From assembly GCA_002423265.1 (NCBI GenBank), contig DIVE01000078.1, positions 1 to 14,032 of the forward strand: 14,032 bases of DNA, written 5' to 3'. The notes under the pieces are model-generated. The model was not told the origin of the DNA and searched no databases. It saw only the letters and a program-made list of their open reading frames with translations. Positions 1 to 6,348 of the stretch are shown piece after piece (position 1 is the stretch's first letter; each line of letters starts with the position of its first letter). This stretch comes from Methylophilaceae bacterium UBA6140 (GTDB taxonomy: Bacteria; Pseudomonadota; Gammaproteobacteria; Burkholderiales; Methylophilaceae). The translations under genes and the position numbers were made by a program.

Positions 1-688
1 GGGGTCGTCTTCCACCTTGGTGGTAGTGATGATTCGGTCCTTTGCTGAGTTGCTGAATCTGCCGCTTGACGATTACACCATCGCTCAGATGGCTTATAAG
101 ATTGAGCGCGTGGATTGTGGTTTGCAAGGCGGCAGGCAGGATCAGTATTCAGCAACCTTCGGAGGTTTCAATTTCATGGAGTTTTATGACGATGGGCGTG
201 CGGTGATCAATCCGCTGCGCATCAAGAATTGGATCATCTGTGAACTGGAAGCCTCCCTAGTGCTGTTCTTTACCGGTGTATCGCGGGAGTCGGCTCATAT
301 CATTGCCGACCAGAGCAGCAATGTGCAAATGGGTTCGATTGATACCCTGGAAGCCATGCATGGAATCAAACGTGAAGCATTAATGATGAAAGAGTGCTTA
401 CTGCGCGGCGATTTTGATGGCTTGGTGGATTCGATCCGCATTGGATGGGAGCAGAAGAAACGTTCAGCTCGGACCGTTTCCAACCCGCAAATTGATGAGA
501 TTTACGATGCTGCCATCGGCGCAGGGGCGCTGGCAGGCAAGGTCTCTGGCGCAGGCGGTGGGGGATTCATGTTATTCTTTGTGCCAACTGAAAAGCGGAT
601 GGATGTGATACGTACTTTGAGCAATTTTGAGGGGCAAGTGAGCAATTGCCATTTCACCAAGCATGGGACACAAGCATGGCGTGTTTAA
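1..688 (+). CDS. hddA: D-glycero-alpha-D-manno-heptose 7-phosphate kinase, 3' part (5' end outside window)
   Basis: GHMP-family sugar kinase that phosphorylates the anomeric position of D-glycero-D-manno-heptose 7-phosphate, giving the alpha-1,7-bisphosphate on the GDP-heptose route in the cytosol. The reading frame is open from base 2 and its first five codons read GSSST, the core of the GHMP ATP-binding motif (GLGSSS type). The true start therefore lies upstream of the window, and the TTG and ATG codons at 17 and 29 are internal. About 228 codons are visible, roughly two thirds of the ~340 residues usual for HddA. Next comes the GGxQDQY block with FGGFNFMEF, typical of HddA, and near the end the third GHMP motif, [11 protein letters not shown]. 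The stop (686-688) lies inside the frame extension of gmhA, so the genes are packed closely. The family is secure. The heptose substrate is inferred from the HddA-type block and the neighbours gmhA, hddC and gmhB. Confidence 0.9.
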   Translation, partial: GSSSTLVVVMIRSFAELLNLPLDDYTIAQMAYKIERVDCGLQGGRQDQYSATFGGFNFMEFYDDGRAVINPLRIKNWIICELEASLVLFFTGVSRESAHIIADQSSNVQMGSIDTLEAMHGIKREALMMKECLLRGDFDGLVDSIRIGWEQKKRSARTVSNPQIDEIYDAAIGAGALAGKVSGAGGGGFMLFFVPTEKRMDVIRTLSNFEGQVSNCHFTKHGTQAWRV

Positions 689-732
689 AAAAGCCTGCGG
701 TGGCCGATTGCTCTAACAGTGAAGCGCAAATA

Positions 733-1317
733 ATGCGATCCTATATCCAAGAGAAAATTAGCGATGCACAGCAAGTAATGCTGACTATGTTGCAGGATGA
801 ACAGTTGCAAGCTAAGTTGGAGCAGGCTGTTTTATCTTGTATACATTGTCTGCGCGGAGGCGGCAAGATTTTGCTTGCGGGAAACGGGGGCAGTGCTGCA
901 GATGCCCAGCACATTGCCGGCGAATTTGTAAGTCGTTTTGCTTTCAATCGGCCTGGATTGCCAGCAATTGCGTTGACGACGGACAGCTCTATATTAACTG
1001 CCATTGGCAATGATTACGGCTATGAAAAGTTGTTTGTCCGCCAAGTGCAGGCGCATGGCCAAAAAGGTGATGTGTTTATTGGATACTCGACTTCAGGTAA
1101 GTCGCCCAATGTGTTGCTCGCGTTTGAAGAAGCGCGGGCGCGTGGATTAATTTGTATTGGGCTGACAGGCAATTGTGGCGGCCGAATGAGTGAAGTCTGC
1201 GATCATCTCCTGGAAGTGCCTAGTGCAGACACACCAAAAATACAGGAAGGGCATTTAGTTCTCGGGCACATCCTTTGCGGTTTGGTTGAGAACGCCATTT
1301 TCAAGGAGTCTGCATGA
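733..1317 (+). CDS. gmhA: Sedoheptulose 7-phosphate isomerase (phosphoheptose isomerase)
   Basis: SIS-fold cytosolic enzyme that isomerises sedoheptulose 7-phosphate to D-glycero-D-manno-heptose 7-phosphate, the first step of heptose synthesis. From ATG 733 the protein has 194 residues, the normal GmhA size. Visible landmarks are the phosphate-binding [12 protein letters not shown] (49-60), STSGKS (119-124) and the C-terminal IQEGH...GH. The four residues recalled as zinc ligands in Burkholderia GmhA (His, Glu, Gln, His) occur here at H60, E64, Q171 and H179 with identical spacing. The frame stays open upstream to a TTG at 646 and an ATG at 676, which would overlap or abut hddA. ATG 733 is preferred because the protein from there aligns with the E. 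coli N-terminus, although its ribosome-binding site is weak. ATG 676 has a GGGA about nine bases upstream and remains possible. The stop overlaps the hddC start as ATGA. Confidence 0.92.
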   Translation: MRSYIQEKISDAQQVMLTMLQDEQLQAKLEQAVLSCIHCLRGGGKILLAGNGGSAADAQHIAGEFVSRFAFNRPGLPAIALTTDSSILTAIGNDYGYEKLFVRQVQAHGQKGDVFIGYSTSGKSPNVLLAFEEARARGLICIGLTGNCGGRMSEVCDHLLEVPSADTPKIQEGHLVLGHILCGLVENAIFKESA

Positions 1318-2006
1318 TGGAAGCCATCGTTCTGGCTGGTGGCTTTGGTTCGCGCCTGCGAGAAGTGGTGCCGGATTTACCCAAGCCCATGGCACCAATT
1401 GCGGGAGAGCCGTTTTTGGAAATTCTGCTGCGTTCACTTGCCCGCAGTGGGTTCCGAAATGTAATTGTGTCATTGGGGTTTATGGCAGATAAAATTTCGA
1501 GCTATTTTGGTACATCCTTTGCTGGGATGCAATTGAAATATGTAATTGAAGATAATCCGCTGGGGACTGGTGGAGCAGTGCGATTGGCTTTGAGTCAGTG
1601 TCAGGAAGACCATGCCTTTATATTCAACGGCGATACCTATTTAAGTTTTGAAGCAAGTATAGTTGAAGATCTGTGGCAACGGCATCAGCATCCTATCATC
1701 TTGGCCCGTGCCCTCGAGGATACATCCCGTTATGGGCGATTGTTGGTTTCTGATGGTTTCGTGCAGGGGTTTTGCGAAAAAGGATTGCCAGGACCTGGCT
1801 TGATCAATGCTGGTTGCTATGTGCTTAGTGCCCATCAGCTCGATGCATGGCCGTTGAATTCTCCGTTCTCGCTGGAAAAGGATTTTTTTGTGCACGCAGT
1901 CAAGCTTCAGCCAGTAGATGTTTTTGAAACTTCTGGGTTGTTCATTGATATCGGGGTGCCTGATGATTACCAAAGTGCCCAAGAACTGTTGGCTGGGGTG
2001 GTGTGA
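1314..2006 (+). CDS. hddC: D-glycero-alpha-D-manno-heptose 1-phosphate guanylyltransferase
   Basis: Nucleotidyltransferase of the sugar-1-phosphate pyrophosphorylase fold that joins heptose 1-phosphate to GTP to give GDP-D-glycero-alpha-D-manno-heptose. The 230-residue protein has the nucleotide-binding signature [11 protein letters not shown] (7-17), LPKPMAPI with the conserved lysine K24, LGTGGA (83-88), the metal-binding NGDTY with D107, and [10 protein letters not shown] near the C-terminus. Its length and single catalytic domain match HddC rather than the bifunctional HldE of the ADP-heptose route. The start overlaps the gmhA stop (ATGATG at 1314-1319). AAGGAG at 1303-1308 is 5 bases from the first ATG and 8 from the second (1317), so the second may be the real start; the choice costs one residue. 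Guanylyl rather than another nucleotidyl specificity is inferred from the operon (hddA plus gmhB). Confidence 0.85.
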   Translation: MMEAIVLAGGFGSRLREVVPDLPKPMAPIAGEPFLEILLRSLARSGFRNVIVSLGFMADKISSYFGTSFAGMQLKYVIEDNPLGTGGAVRLALSQCQEDHAFIFNGDTYLSFEASIVEDLWQRHQHPIILARALEDTSRYGRLLVSDGFVQGFCEKGLPGPGLINAGCYVLSAHQLDAWPLNSPFSLEKDFFVHAVKLQPVDVFETSGLFIDIGVPDDYQSAQELLAGVV

Positions 2007-2542
2007 AACCCCCGGCATTATTTCTGGACCGTGATGGCGTGATCAACGTTGATCATGGCTATGTTTGCAGGCCGTCTAATGTTGACTTTGTTGAAGACAT
2101 TTTTGAAGTGGTTGCCACAGCGAATCGCTTGGGGTATCAGGTAGTGGTGGTCACTAACCAAGCCGGCATAGGCCGTGGCTACTTCAGCGAAGCCGACTTT
2201 TATGCGCTGATGGACTGGATGAAAATCAGGTTCGCCGAGCATGAAGGGCGTATCGACGCGGTATATTTTTGTCCGTTTCATCCGGAATATGGAATCGGTA
2301 AATATCGGCGCGAGAGTAACTGCCGTAAACCAGCTCCCGGTATGCTACTTCAAGCAGAAAGTGACCTTGAGATAGACCTTGCTCGATCAATCTTTGTTGG
2401 CGACAAGCCTTCGGACATGGTTGCAGGCCGAGCGGCTGGCGTGGGCATTTTGCTTCATTTGGGTGGCAATGAGGCAGATGTCCATTCTGTGCCTATTCGA
2501 CGGCTTGCTGATGTGTTGCCTTATCTTGTTAGCTTCAGTTAG
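2003..2542 (+). CDS. gmhB: D-glycero-D-manno-heptose 1,7-bisphosphate 7-phosphatase (HAD-IIIA)
   Basis: HAD-superfamily phosphatase expected to remove the 7-phosphate from heptose 1,7-bisphosphate before nucleotidyl transfer. It starts at GTG 2003, overlapping the hddC stop by the GTGA arrangement, and has 179 residues. Motif I is DRDGVIN with nucleophile D9 and D11, motif II is VVTNQAG (T51), the motif III lysine is in CRKP (K109), and motif IV is VGDKPSD (D134, D138). E. coli GmhB holds a structural zinc with C-x-H and C-x-C pairs. Here the corresponding positions are C90, F92 (with H93 next to it), S105 and C107, so two of four ligands are replaced. Related HAD-IIIA phosphatases with incomplete zinc motifs exist as far as I recall. 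This is the last gene of the heptose operon. The family is secure; the substrate is inferred from the neighbours. Confidence 0.88.
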   Translation: MKPPALFLDRDGVINVDHGYVCRPSNVDFVEDIFEVVATANRLGYQVVVVTNQAGIGRGYFSEADFYALMDWMKIRFAEHEGRIDAVYFCPFHPEYGIGKYRRESNCRKPAPGMLLQAESDLEIDLARSIFVGDKPSDMVAGRAAGVGILLHLGGNEADVHSVPIRRLADVLPYLVSFS

Positions 2543-2720
2543 GGGCGCTGGAGTCTAATAGTTACATAGAACATAAACTTTTGTTTTTCCGATAATGTCG
2601 TGTTTCCACTACCAGCCACTTGCCTGCAGTCTCTAGATTCGACTTTAATGAGAACAACGTTAAGAGAAACTACAGCTAGTATGCCGGAACCTACAAACGC
2701 CAAGCGCGGCTTCGAACAAG

Positions 2721-2749
2721 TTATCTTTTCAGGTTCTCTATGATAAAAT
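2721..2749 (+). promoter_or_regulatory. Candidate sigma-70 promoter for tig
   Basis: A -10 box TAAAAT (2744-2749, 5 of 6 to consensus) lies 17 bases after a poor -35 box TTATCT (2721-2726, 3 of 6). If used, transcription would start near 2756 and give a leader of about 205 bases carrying all three stem-loops. An overlapping TATGAT at 2739-2744 is an alternative -10 without a convincing -35. Confidence 0.3.
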
Positions 2750-2833
2750 CTGCGATTGATTTTTAATCTAAAGACAAACCTTGACGTTCTGGAATTGTCG
2801 AAACGCGGGTGTCGTCAGATGCGCGTGTCCAGG

Positions 2834-2861
2834 GTGTTTGAGTCGATCGCTAATCAAACAC
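2834..2861 (+). other. Leader stem-loop 1 upstream of tig
   Basis: GTGTTTGA (2834-2841) and TCAAACAC (2854-2861) are perfect 8-base complements around a 12-base loop that itself contains CGATCG. It can form a hairpin in the tig leader RNA, or act as a DNA dyad. Function is unknown. Confidence 0.5.
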
Positions 2862-2873
2862 GGTTTATGTTCT

Positions 2874-2893
2874 TGAAAGAGTTTGTTCTTTCA
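2874..2893 (+). other. Leader stem-loop 2 upstream of tig
   Basis: TGAAAGA (2874-2880) pairs perfectly with TCTTTCA (2887-2893) around the 6-base loop GTTTGT. It lies between two other hairpins. CTTGAAA at 2872-2878 overlaps its left arm and resembles a heat-shock -35 element. Confidence 0.45.
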
Positions 2894-2901
2894 TTGCTGC
2901 G

Positions 2902-2928
2902 AAAGCCGGTTCTAAACTCCCGGCTTTT
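2902..2928 (+). terminator. Terminator-like hairpin just before tig
   Basis: AAAGCCGG (2902-2909) and CCGGCTTT (2920-2927) form a perfect 8-bp stem with a 10-base loop, ending in TTTT (2925-2928) and then GCATCAAATTATT. The stem is G/C-rich but the T run is short. It could be an attenuator in the tig leader or the end of transcription arriving from the heptose operon. It ends 34 bases before the tig start codon. Confidence 0.5.
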
Positions 2929-2962
2929 GCATCAAATTATTACGATTTAAGGAATTCGGTAC

Positions 2963-4267
2963 ATGTCAGCAACTGTTGAAACCACTAGCAATCTCGGCCG
3001 CCGCATCACAGTCACGGTGCCGATGCAGCCTATCATTGACGAAGTCAATCAGCGTATCAATCGCATTGCCCGCACGGCCAAGCTTGCCGGCTTCCGCCCT
3101 GGCAAGGTGCCGCTCAGGATGGTGGAGCAGCAGTACGGCGCTCAGGTGCGTGACGAGGTTCTTTCCAGCACGGTTGAGCGCACGTTTACTGATGCGATTG
3201 AAGAGAACAAGCTGCGTGTGGCCGGTTTCCCTGATATTCAGCACAAGCCTTTCGGCGAAGTGGTTGAGGAGTTCGAATACACCGCGACATTCGAGGTGTT
3301 CCCTGAGGTGGTGATCGGCGATCTGAGCAAGGTCAAGATCGAGCGTCCGACTCTGGAGCTCGGCGAAGCCGATGTGAAGAAGACCGTGGATGTGCTGGTC
3401 AAGCAGCGCGCGACTTATGAGCCGGTCAAGCGCGCTTCCAAGAAGGGTGACAAGGTCAGTATCTCTTTGACAGCTTCGATTGATGGCGAGCAGGTCGAAA
3501 GCACCGGCGATCAGTCGATTGATCTGATTCTGGGCGAAGGCGGCCGTTATCCCGAGTTCGACGAAAACCTGATAGGCAACAAGGCCGGTAGCGAGAAAAC
3601 CTTTGAAATCGCTTATCCGGCGGATCACAAGCCGGAACAGCTGGCTGGCAAAACCGTGGTTTACCAGGTCAAGTTCAACGGCGTCGAGCAGGCCAAGCTG
3701 CCTGCAGTTGATGCTGAATTTGCCCGCACTCTTGGTGTCGAAGATGGTGATGTCGAGAAAATGTATGCCGAAATCAAGGTCAGCCTCGGCCAGGAGGTCG
3801 ACAAGCGGGTCAAGGCCAGATTGAAGGATCAGGTGTTCAATGCGCTGATCGAGAATGTTGAGGTGGAGCTGCCAAACGCGCTGGTGGGTGTGGAAATCAA
3901 CCGCCAGATGGAAATGACCAAACATAACCTGCAACAACGTGGTGTCGATGTCAGCAACGTGACATTGGAGCCGGCGATGTTTGAGGAGCAGGCAAAGCGC
4001 GCGACCAAGCTGCGTCTGATTTTGCAGGAAATCGTGATTCAGAACCAGCTGCAGGCGACGCCTGAGCAGGTGAGGGCGATGGTCGATCAGTTCGGCCAAA
4101 GTTTTGAGCGTCCGGAGGATGTGGTGCGTTGGTACTACGCCGACCCCAAGCGTCTGGACGAGCCGGCAGCCCTGGCGACGGAAGAGAATGTTGTGAATTG
4201 GGTGCTGGATAACGCCAAGGTATCCAACAAGAAATTCAAGTTCGACGAATTGATGGGAAACGCTTAA
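2963..4267 (+). CDS. tig: Trigger factor, ribosome-associated chaperone and prolyl isomerase
   Basis: Chaperone that docks at the ribosome exit tunnel and shields nascent chains. The protein has 434 residues (E. coli 432). The N-terminal ribosome-binding domain (about 1-145) carries the signature GFRPGKVP at 43-50, which contacts the large-subunit protein L23. A central FKBP-like prolyl isomerase domain follows (about 150-245; GDKVSISLTASIDG and the PEFDENLIGNKAG loop). The remaining helical region forms the substrate-holding arms and ends NKKFKFDELMGNA. ATG 2963 is chosen because AAGGAA (2949-2954) is 8 bases upstream and the N-terminus aligns with the family. The stop TAA directly abuts the clpP ATG, which implies cotranscription and translational coupling. 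Expression may be tuned by the hairpins in the leader. No feature looks unusual for the family. Confidence 0.97.
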   Translation: MSATVETTSNLGRRITVTVPMQPIIDEVNQRINRIARTAKLAGFRPGKVPLRMVEQQYGAQVRDEVLSSTVERTFTDAIEENKLRVAGFPDIQHKPFGEVVEEFEYTATFEVFPEVVIGDLSKVKIERPTLELGEADVKKTVDVLVKQRATYEPVKRASKKGDKVSISLTASIDGEQVESTGDQSIDLILGEGGRYPEFDENLIGNKAGSEKTFEIAYPADHKPEQLAGKTVVYQVKFNGVEQAKLPAVDAEFARTLGVEDGDVEKMYAEIKVSLGQEVDKRVKARLKDQVFNALIENVEVELPNALVGVEINRQMEMTKHNLQQRGVDVSNVTLEPAMFEEQAKRATKLRLILQEIVIQNQLQATPEQVRAMVDQFGQSFERPEDVVRWYYADPKRLDEPAALATEENVVNWVLDNAKVSNKKFKFDELMGNA

Positions 4268-4894
4268 ATGACCATGCATAGCGAGTGGGATCCGAAGAAT
4301 TTGGGCTTGATCCCGATGGTGGTCGAGCAAAGCGGCCGCGGTGAACGCTCTTACGACATTTACTCGCGCTTGTTGAAAGAGCGGGTGGTCTTTCTGGTTG
4401 GTCCGGTGAATGATATGACGGCCAATCTGGTGGTTGCGCAGCTGCTGTTTCTTGAAGCGGAAAACCCTGACAAGGATATTTCCTTCTACATCAACTCGCC
4501 GGGCGGTTCGGTGACAGCCGGCATGGCCATTTACGATACGATGCAGTTCATCAAGCCCGATGTCAGTACGTTGTGTACCGGCCAGGCTGCCAGCATGGGC
4601 GCGTTGTTGTTGACTGCGGGTGCCAATGGCAAGCGCTTTATTCTTCCCAACTCGCGTGTCATGATTCACCAGCCGCTGGGCGGTTTTCAGGGGCAGGCAT
4701 CGGATATCGAGATTCACGCTAAAGAGATTCTTTACATGCGTGAAAAGCTCAATCAGATCATGGCGCATCATACCGGCCAGCCGCTGGAAACGATTGCCAA
4801 CGACACTGATCGCGATAATTTCATGAGTGCCGAGCAGGCTGTTGCCTACGGCCTTGTGGACAAGGTTATTGCCAGTCGTGCGGATGCCGCATAA
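4268..4894 (+). CDS. clpP: ATP-dependent Clp protease proteolytic subunit
   Basis: Serine peptidase that assembles into a tetradecameric barrel and degrades proteins fed in by ClpX (or ClpA). It has 208 residues, the usual size. The catalytic triad is S109 (QAASMGALL), H134 (RVMIHQP) and D183 (TDRDNF), with the same spacing as S111, H136 and D185 of E. coli. [13 protein letters not shown] and the handle motif [12 protein letters not shown] are present. By comparison with E. coli a propeptide of about 12 residues is expected to be cut before GLIPMVVE. The ATG follows the tig stop with no gap. GGGA at 4255-4258, inside the tig end, gives 9-base spacing to it, so a second ATG at 4274 is less likely. 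ClpX follows 31 bases later and no promoter is visible between the genes, so tig, clpP and clpX probably share a transcript. Confidence 0.97.
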   Translation: MTMHSEWDPKNLGLIPMVVEQSGRGERSYDIYSRLLKERVVFLVGPVNDMTANLVVAQLLFLEAENPDKDISFYINSPGGSVTAGMAIYDTMQFIKPDVSTLCTGQAASMGALLLTAGANGKRFILPNSRVMIHQPLGGFQGQASDIEIHAKEILYMREKLNQIMAHHTGQPLETIANDTDRDNFMSAEQAVAYGLVDKVIASRADAA

Positions 4895-4925
4895 GATATA
4901 AACGTCAGACATTTTAGGAAGTTTT

Positions 4926-6194
4926 ATGGCCACCAAGGCAGAAGGTGAAAAACTGCTTTATTGCTCATTCTGTGGCAAAAGTCAGCATGAAGTCAGGAAG
5001 CTGATTGCAGGACCGTCGGTATTCATATGTGATGAATGTGTCGATCTCTGCAATGACATCATTCGCGAAGAGATTCTGGGCGATGACGGCGCCAAGCAGC
5101 GCGATACCAACCTGCCGTCTCCCAAAGAGATTTGTGAAATTCTCGATCAGTACGTCATTGGCCAGACATCGGCCAAGAAAAGTCTGGCAGTGGCTGTTTA
5201 CAACCATTACAAACGTCTCGGCCAGTCAGCGCAGAAGGACGATGTCGAGATTGCGAAAAGCAATATCCTGCTGATCGGCCCCACCGGGTCAGGCAAGACC
5301 TTGCTGGCGCAAACCTTGGCGCGTGTGCTGGATGTGCCTTTTGTCATCGCGGACGCAACCACGCTCACAGAAGCAGGTTACGTCGGCGAGGATGTCGAGA
5401 ACATCATGCAGAAGCTGCTGCAAAAATGCGATTATGAAATCGAAAAAGCGCAGCGCGGCATTGTCTATATCGACGAAATCGACAAAATCACGCGCAAATC
5501 GGAGAACCCGTCCATTACCCGTGATGTGTCTGGCGAGGGCGTACAGCAGGCCTTGTTGAAGCTGATCGAAGGCACCATCGCATCGGTACCGCCGCAAGGT
5601 GGCCGCAAGCACCCCAACCAGGAGTTCGTACAGCTCGATACCACCAATATCCTGTTCATTTGCGGCGGTGCTTTTGACGGCCTGGATAAGCTGATACGCC
5701 AGCGCTCTGAAAAGGGCGGTATCGGCTTCGGCGCAGAGGTGAAGAGCAAGGAAGATGCGCGTGCGATCGGTGAAGTGCTGCGCGATGTGGAACCTGAAGA
5801 CTTGATCAAATTCGGTCTTATCCCTGAGTTTGTCGGCCGTTTGCCCGCCGTGGCCACACTGGAGTCGCTGGATGAAGCGGCGCTGATGACCATTCTGGTA
5901 GAGCCGAAGAATGCGCTGACCAAGCAATACAGCAAGTTGTTCAAGATGGAAGGGGTGGAGCTCGAGTTCCGCGAATCCGCCTTGTTGCTGATTGCCAAAA
6001 AGGCGCTGCAGCGCAAGACCGGCGCACGGGGTTTGCGTTCCATCATGGAGCATTCGCTGCTTGACATCATGTTTGAGCTGCCCTCGATGCCCAATCTGAT
6101 CAAGGTTGTGGTGGATGAGGGTGTGGTACGCGGCGACAGTCCGCCTATTCTGATTTACTCTGATGAACCGAGGGTGGCGGAATCCGCCAGCTAA
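4926..6194 (+). CDS. clpX: ATP-dependent Clp protease, unfoldase subunit ClpX
   Basis: AAA+ unfoldase that forms a hexamer, recognises tagged or specific substrates, and threads them into ClpP. It has 422 residues, the normal size. The N-terminal zinc-binding domain has ligands C13, C16, C35 and C38. Walker A is GPTGSGKT (118-125), the pore loop is GYVG (151-154), Walker B is YIDEID with D183 and E184, the RKH pore loop is at 227-229, the ClpP-docking tripeptide IGF is at 266-268, and the sensor-2 arginine lies in GARGLRS (366-372). TAGGAAG at 4915-4921 precedes ATG 4926 at good spacing. The gene is followed by a 149-base gap with hairpins and the lon heat-shock promoter. All key residues are intact. 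Confidence 0.98.
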   Translation: MATKAEGEKLLYCSFCGKSQHEVRKLIAGPSVFICDECVDLCNDIIREEILGDDGAKQRDTNLPSPKEICEILDQYVIGQTSAKKSLAVAVYNHYKRLGQSAQKDDVEIAKSNILLIGPTGSGKTLLAQTLARVLDVPFVIADATTLTEAGYVGEDVENIMQKLLQKCDYEIEKAQRGIVYIDEIDKITRKSENPSITRDVSGEGVQQALLKLIEGTIASVPPQGGRKHPNQEFVQLDTTNILFICGGAFDGLDKLIRQRSEKGGIGFGAEVKSKEDARAIGEVLRDVEPEDLIKFGLIPEFVGRLPAVATLESLDEAALMTILVEPKNALTKQYSKLFKMEGVELEFRESALLLIAKKALQRKTGARGLRSIMEHSLLDIMFELPSMPNLIKVVVDEGVVRGDSPPILIYSDEPRVAESAS

Positions 6195-6210
6195 GCGTTG
6201 ATGTGATCCC

Positions 6211-6234
6211 GGCAGGCCTGAGCAGTGGCCTGCC
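6211..6234 (+). terminator. Stem-loop after clpX, possible weak terminator
   Basis: GGCAGGCC (6211-6218) and GGCCTGCC (6227-6234) make a perfect 8-bp, G/C-rich stem with the loop TGAGCAGT, 17 bases after the clpX stop. It is followed by AAAGCTTTCG, not a T run. It may act as an RNA end-stabilising or partial termination structure rather than a classic intrinsic terminator. Confidence 0.45.
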
Positions 6235-6255
6235 AAAGCTTTCGATATCAGGTTT

Positions 6256-6289
6256 TGTCTACTTGAAACCTGGTCATCCGCCCCCAACT
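6256..6289 (+). promoter_or_regulatory. Heat-shock (sigma-32-type) promoter for lon
   Basis: TGTCTACTTGAA (6256-6267) closely matches the sigma-32 -35 consensus, and CCCCAACT (6282-6289) resembles the -10 consensus CCCCATNT. The spacer is 14 bases, within the usual range. A start near 6295 would give a leader of about 50 bases to lon. Heat-shock control of lon is established in E. coli. The element overlaps a 7-bp inverted repeat, CAGGTTT (6249-6255) and AAACCTG (6266-6272). Confidence 0.7.
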
Positions 6290-6297
6290 GCATCACA

Positions 6298-6348
6298 TAA
6301 TCACATGACGCATCGTTGTGTGTTCAACACTTAAGGTAATCACATGAC
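6298..6348 (+). repeat. 12-bp direct repeat spanning the lon start codon
   Basis: TAATCACATGAC occurs at 6298-6309 and again at 6337-6348, 39 bases apart. The second copy contains the lon ATG (6344-6346). The first contains an ATG at 6305 that opens a nine-codon frame, MTHRCVFNT, in lon's frame and ending at TAA 6332-6334, at the lon ribosome-binding site. Confidence 0.55.

Larger units (their letters stand above)
2543..2962. other. 420-base gene-free gap between the heptose operon and tig
   Basis: I see no credible coding region, tRNA or repeat copy here. A 64-codon TTG-started frame (2756-2950) resembles no protein I know and contains the structured leader, so it is not called. No clear intrinsic terminator follows gmhB; the nearest candidate, AAAC-TTTT-GTTT around 2576-2587, is too weak. 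The first ~180 bases (2543-2720) are A/T-rich and featureless by eye. The rest holds a candidate promoter and three stem-loops, listed separately. Confidence 0.6.

Noticed and set aside
17..31. TTG 17 or ATG 29 as the start of the first gene
   Set aside because: The five codons before it in the same frame read GSSST, part of the kinase ATP-binding motif, so the gene is already under way at base 2.
2756..2950. 64-codon plus-strand frame just before tig
   Set aside because: It starts with TTG without a ribosome-binding site, matches nothing known, and covers the three hairpins, which explain the region better.
2966..4936. Very long open frame (656 codons) on the minus strand, antisense to tig and clpP
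   Set aside because: It mirrors two unmistakable genes, its translation resembles no protein family I know, and long antisense frames arise from codon bias in well-expressed genes.
5289..6296. 335-codon minus-strand frame antisense to clpX
   Set aside because: It is a shadow of clpX with a composition rich in Gln, His and Arg, and has no recognisable motif or ribosome-binding site.
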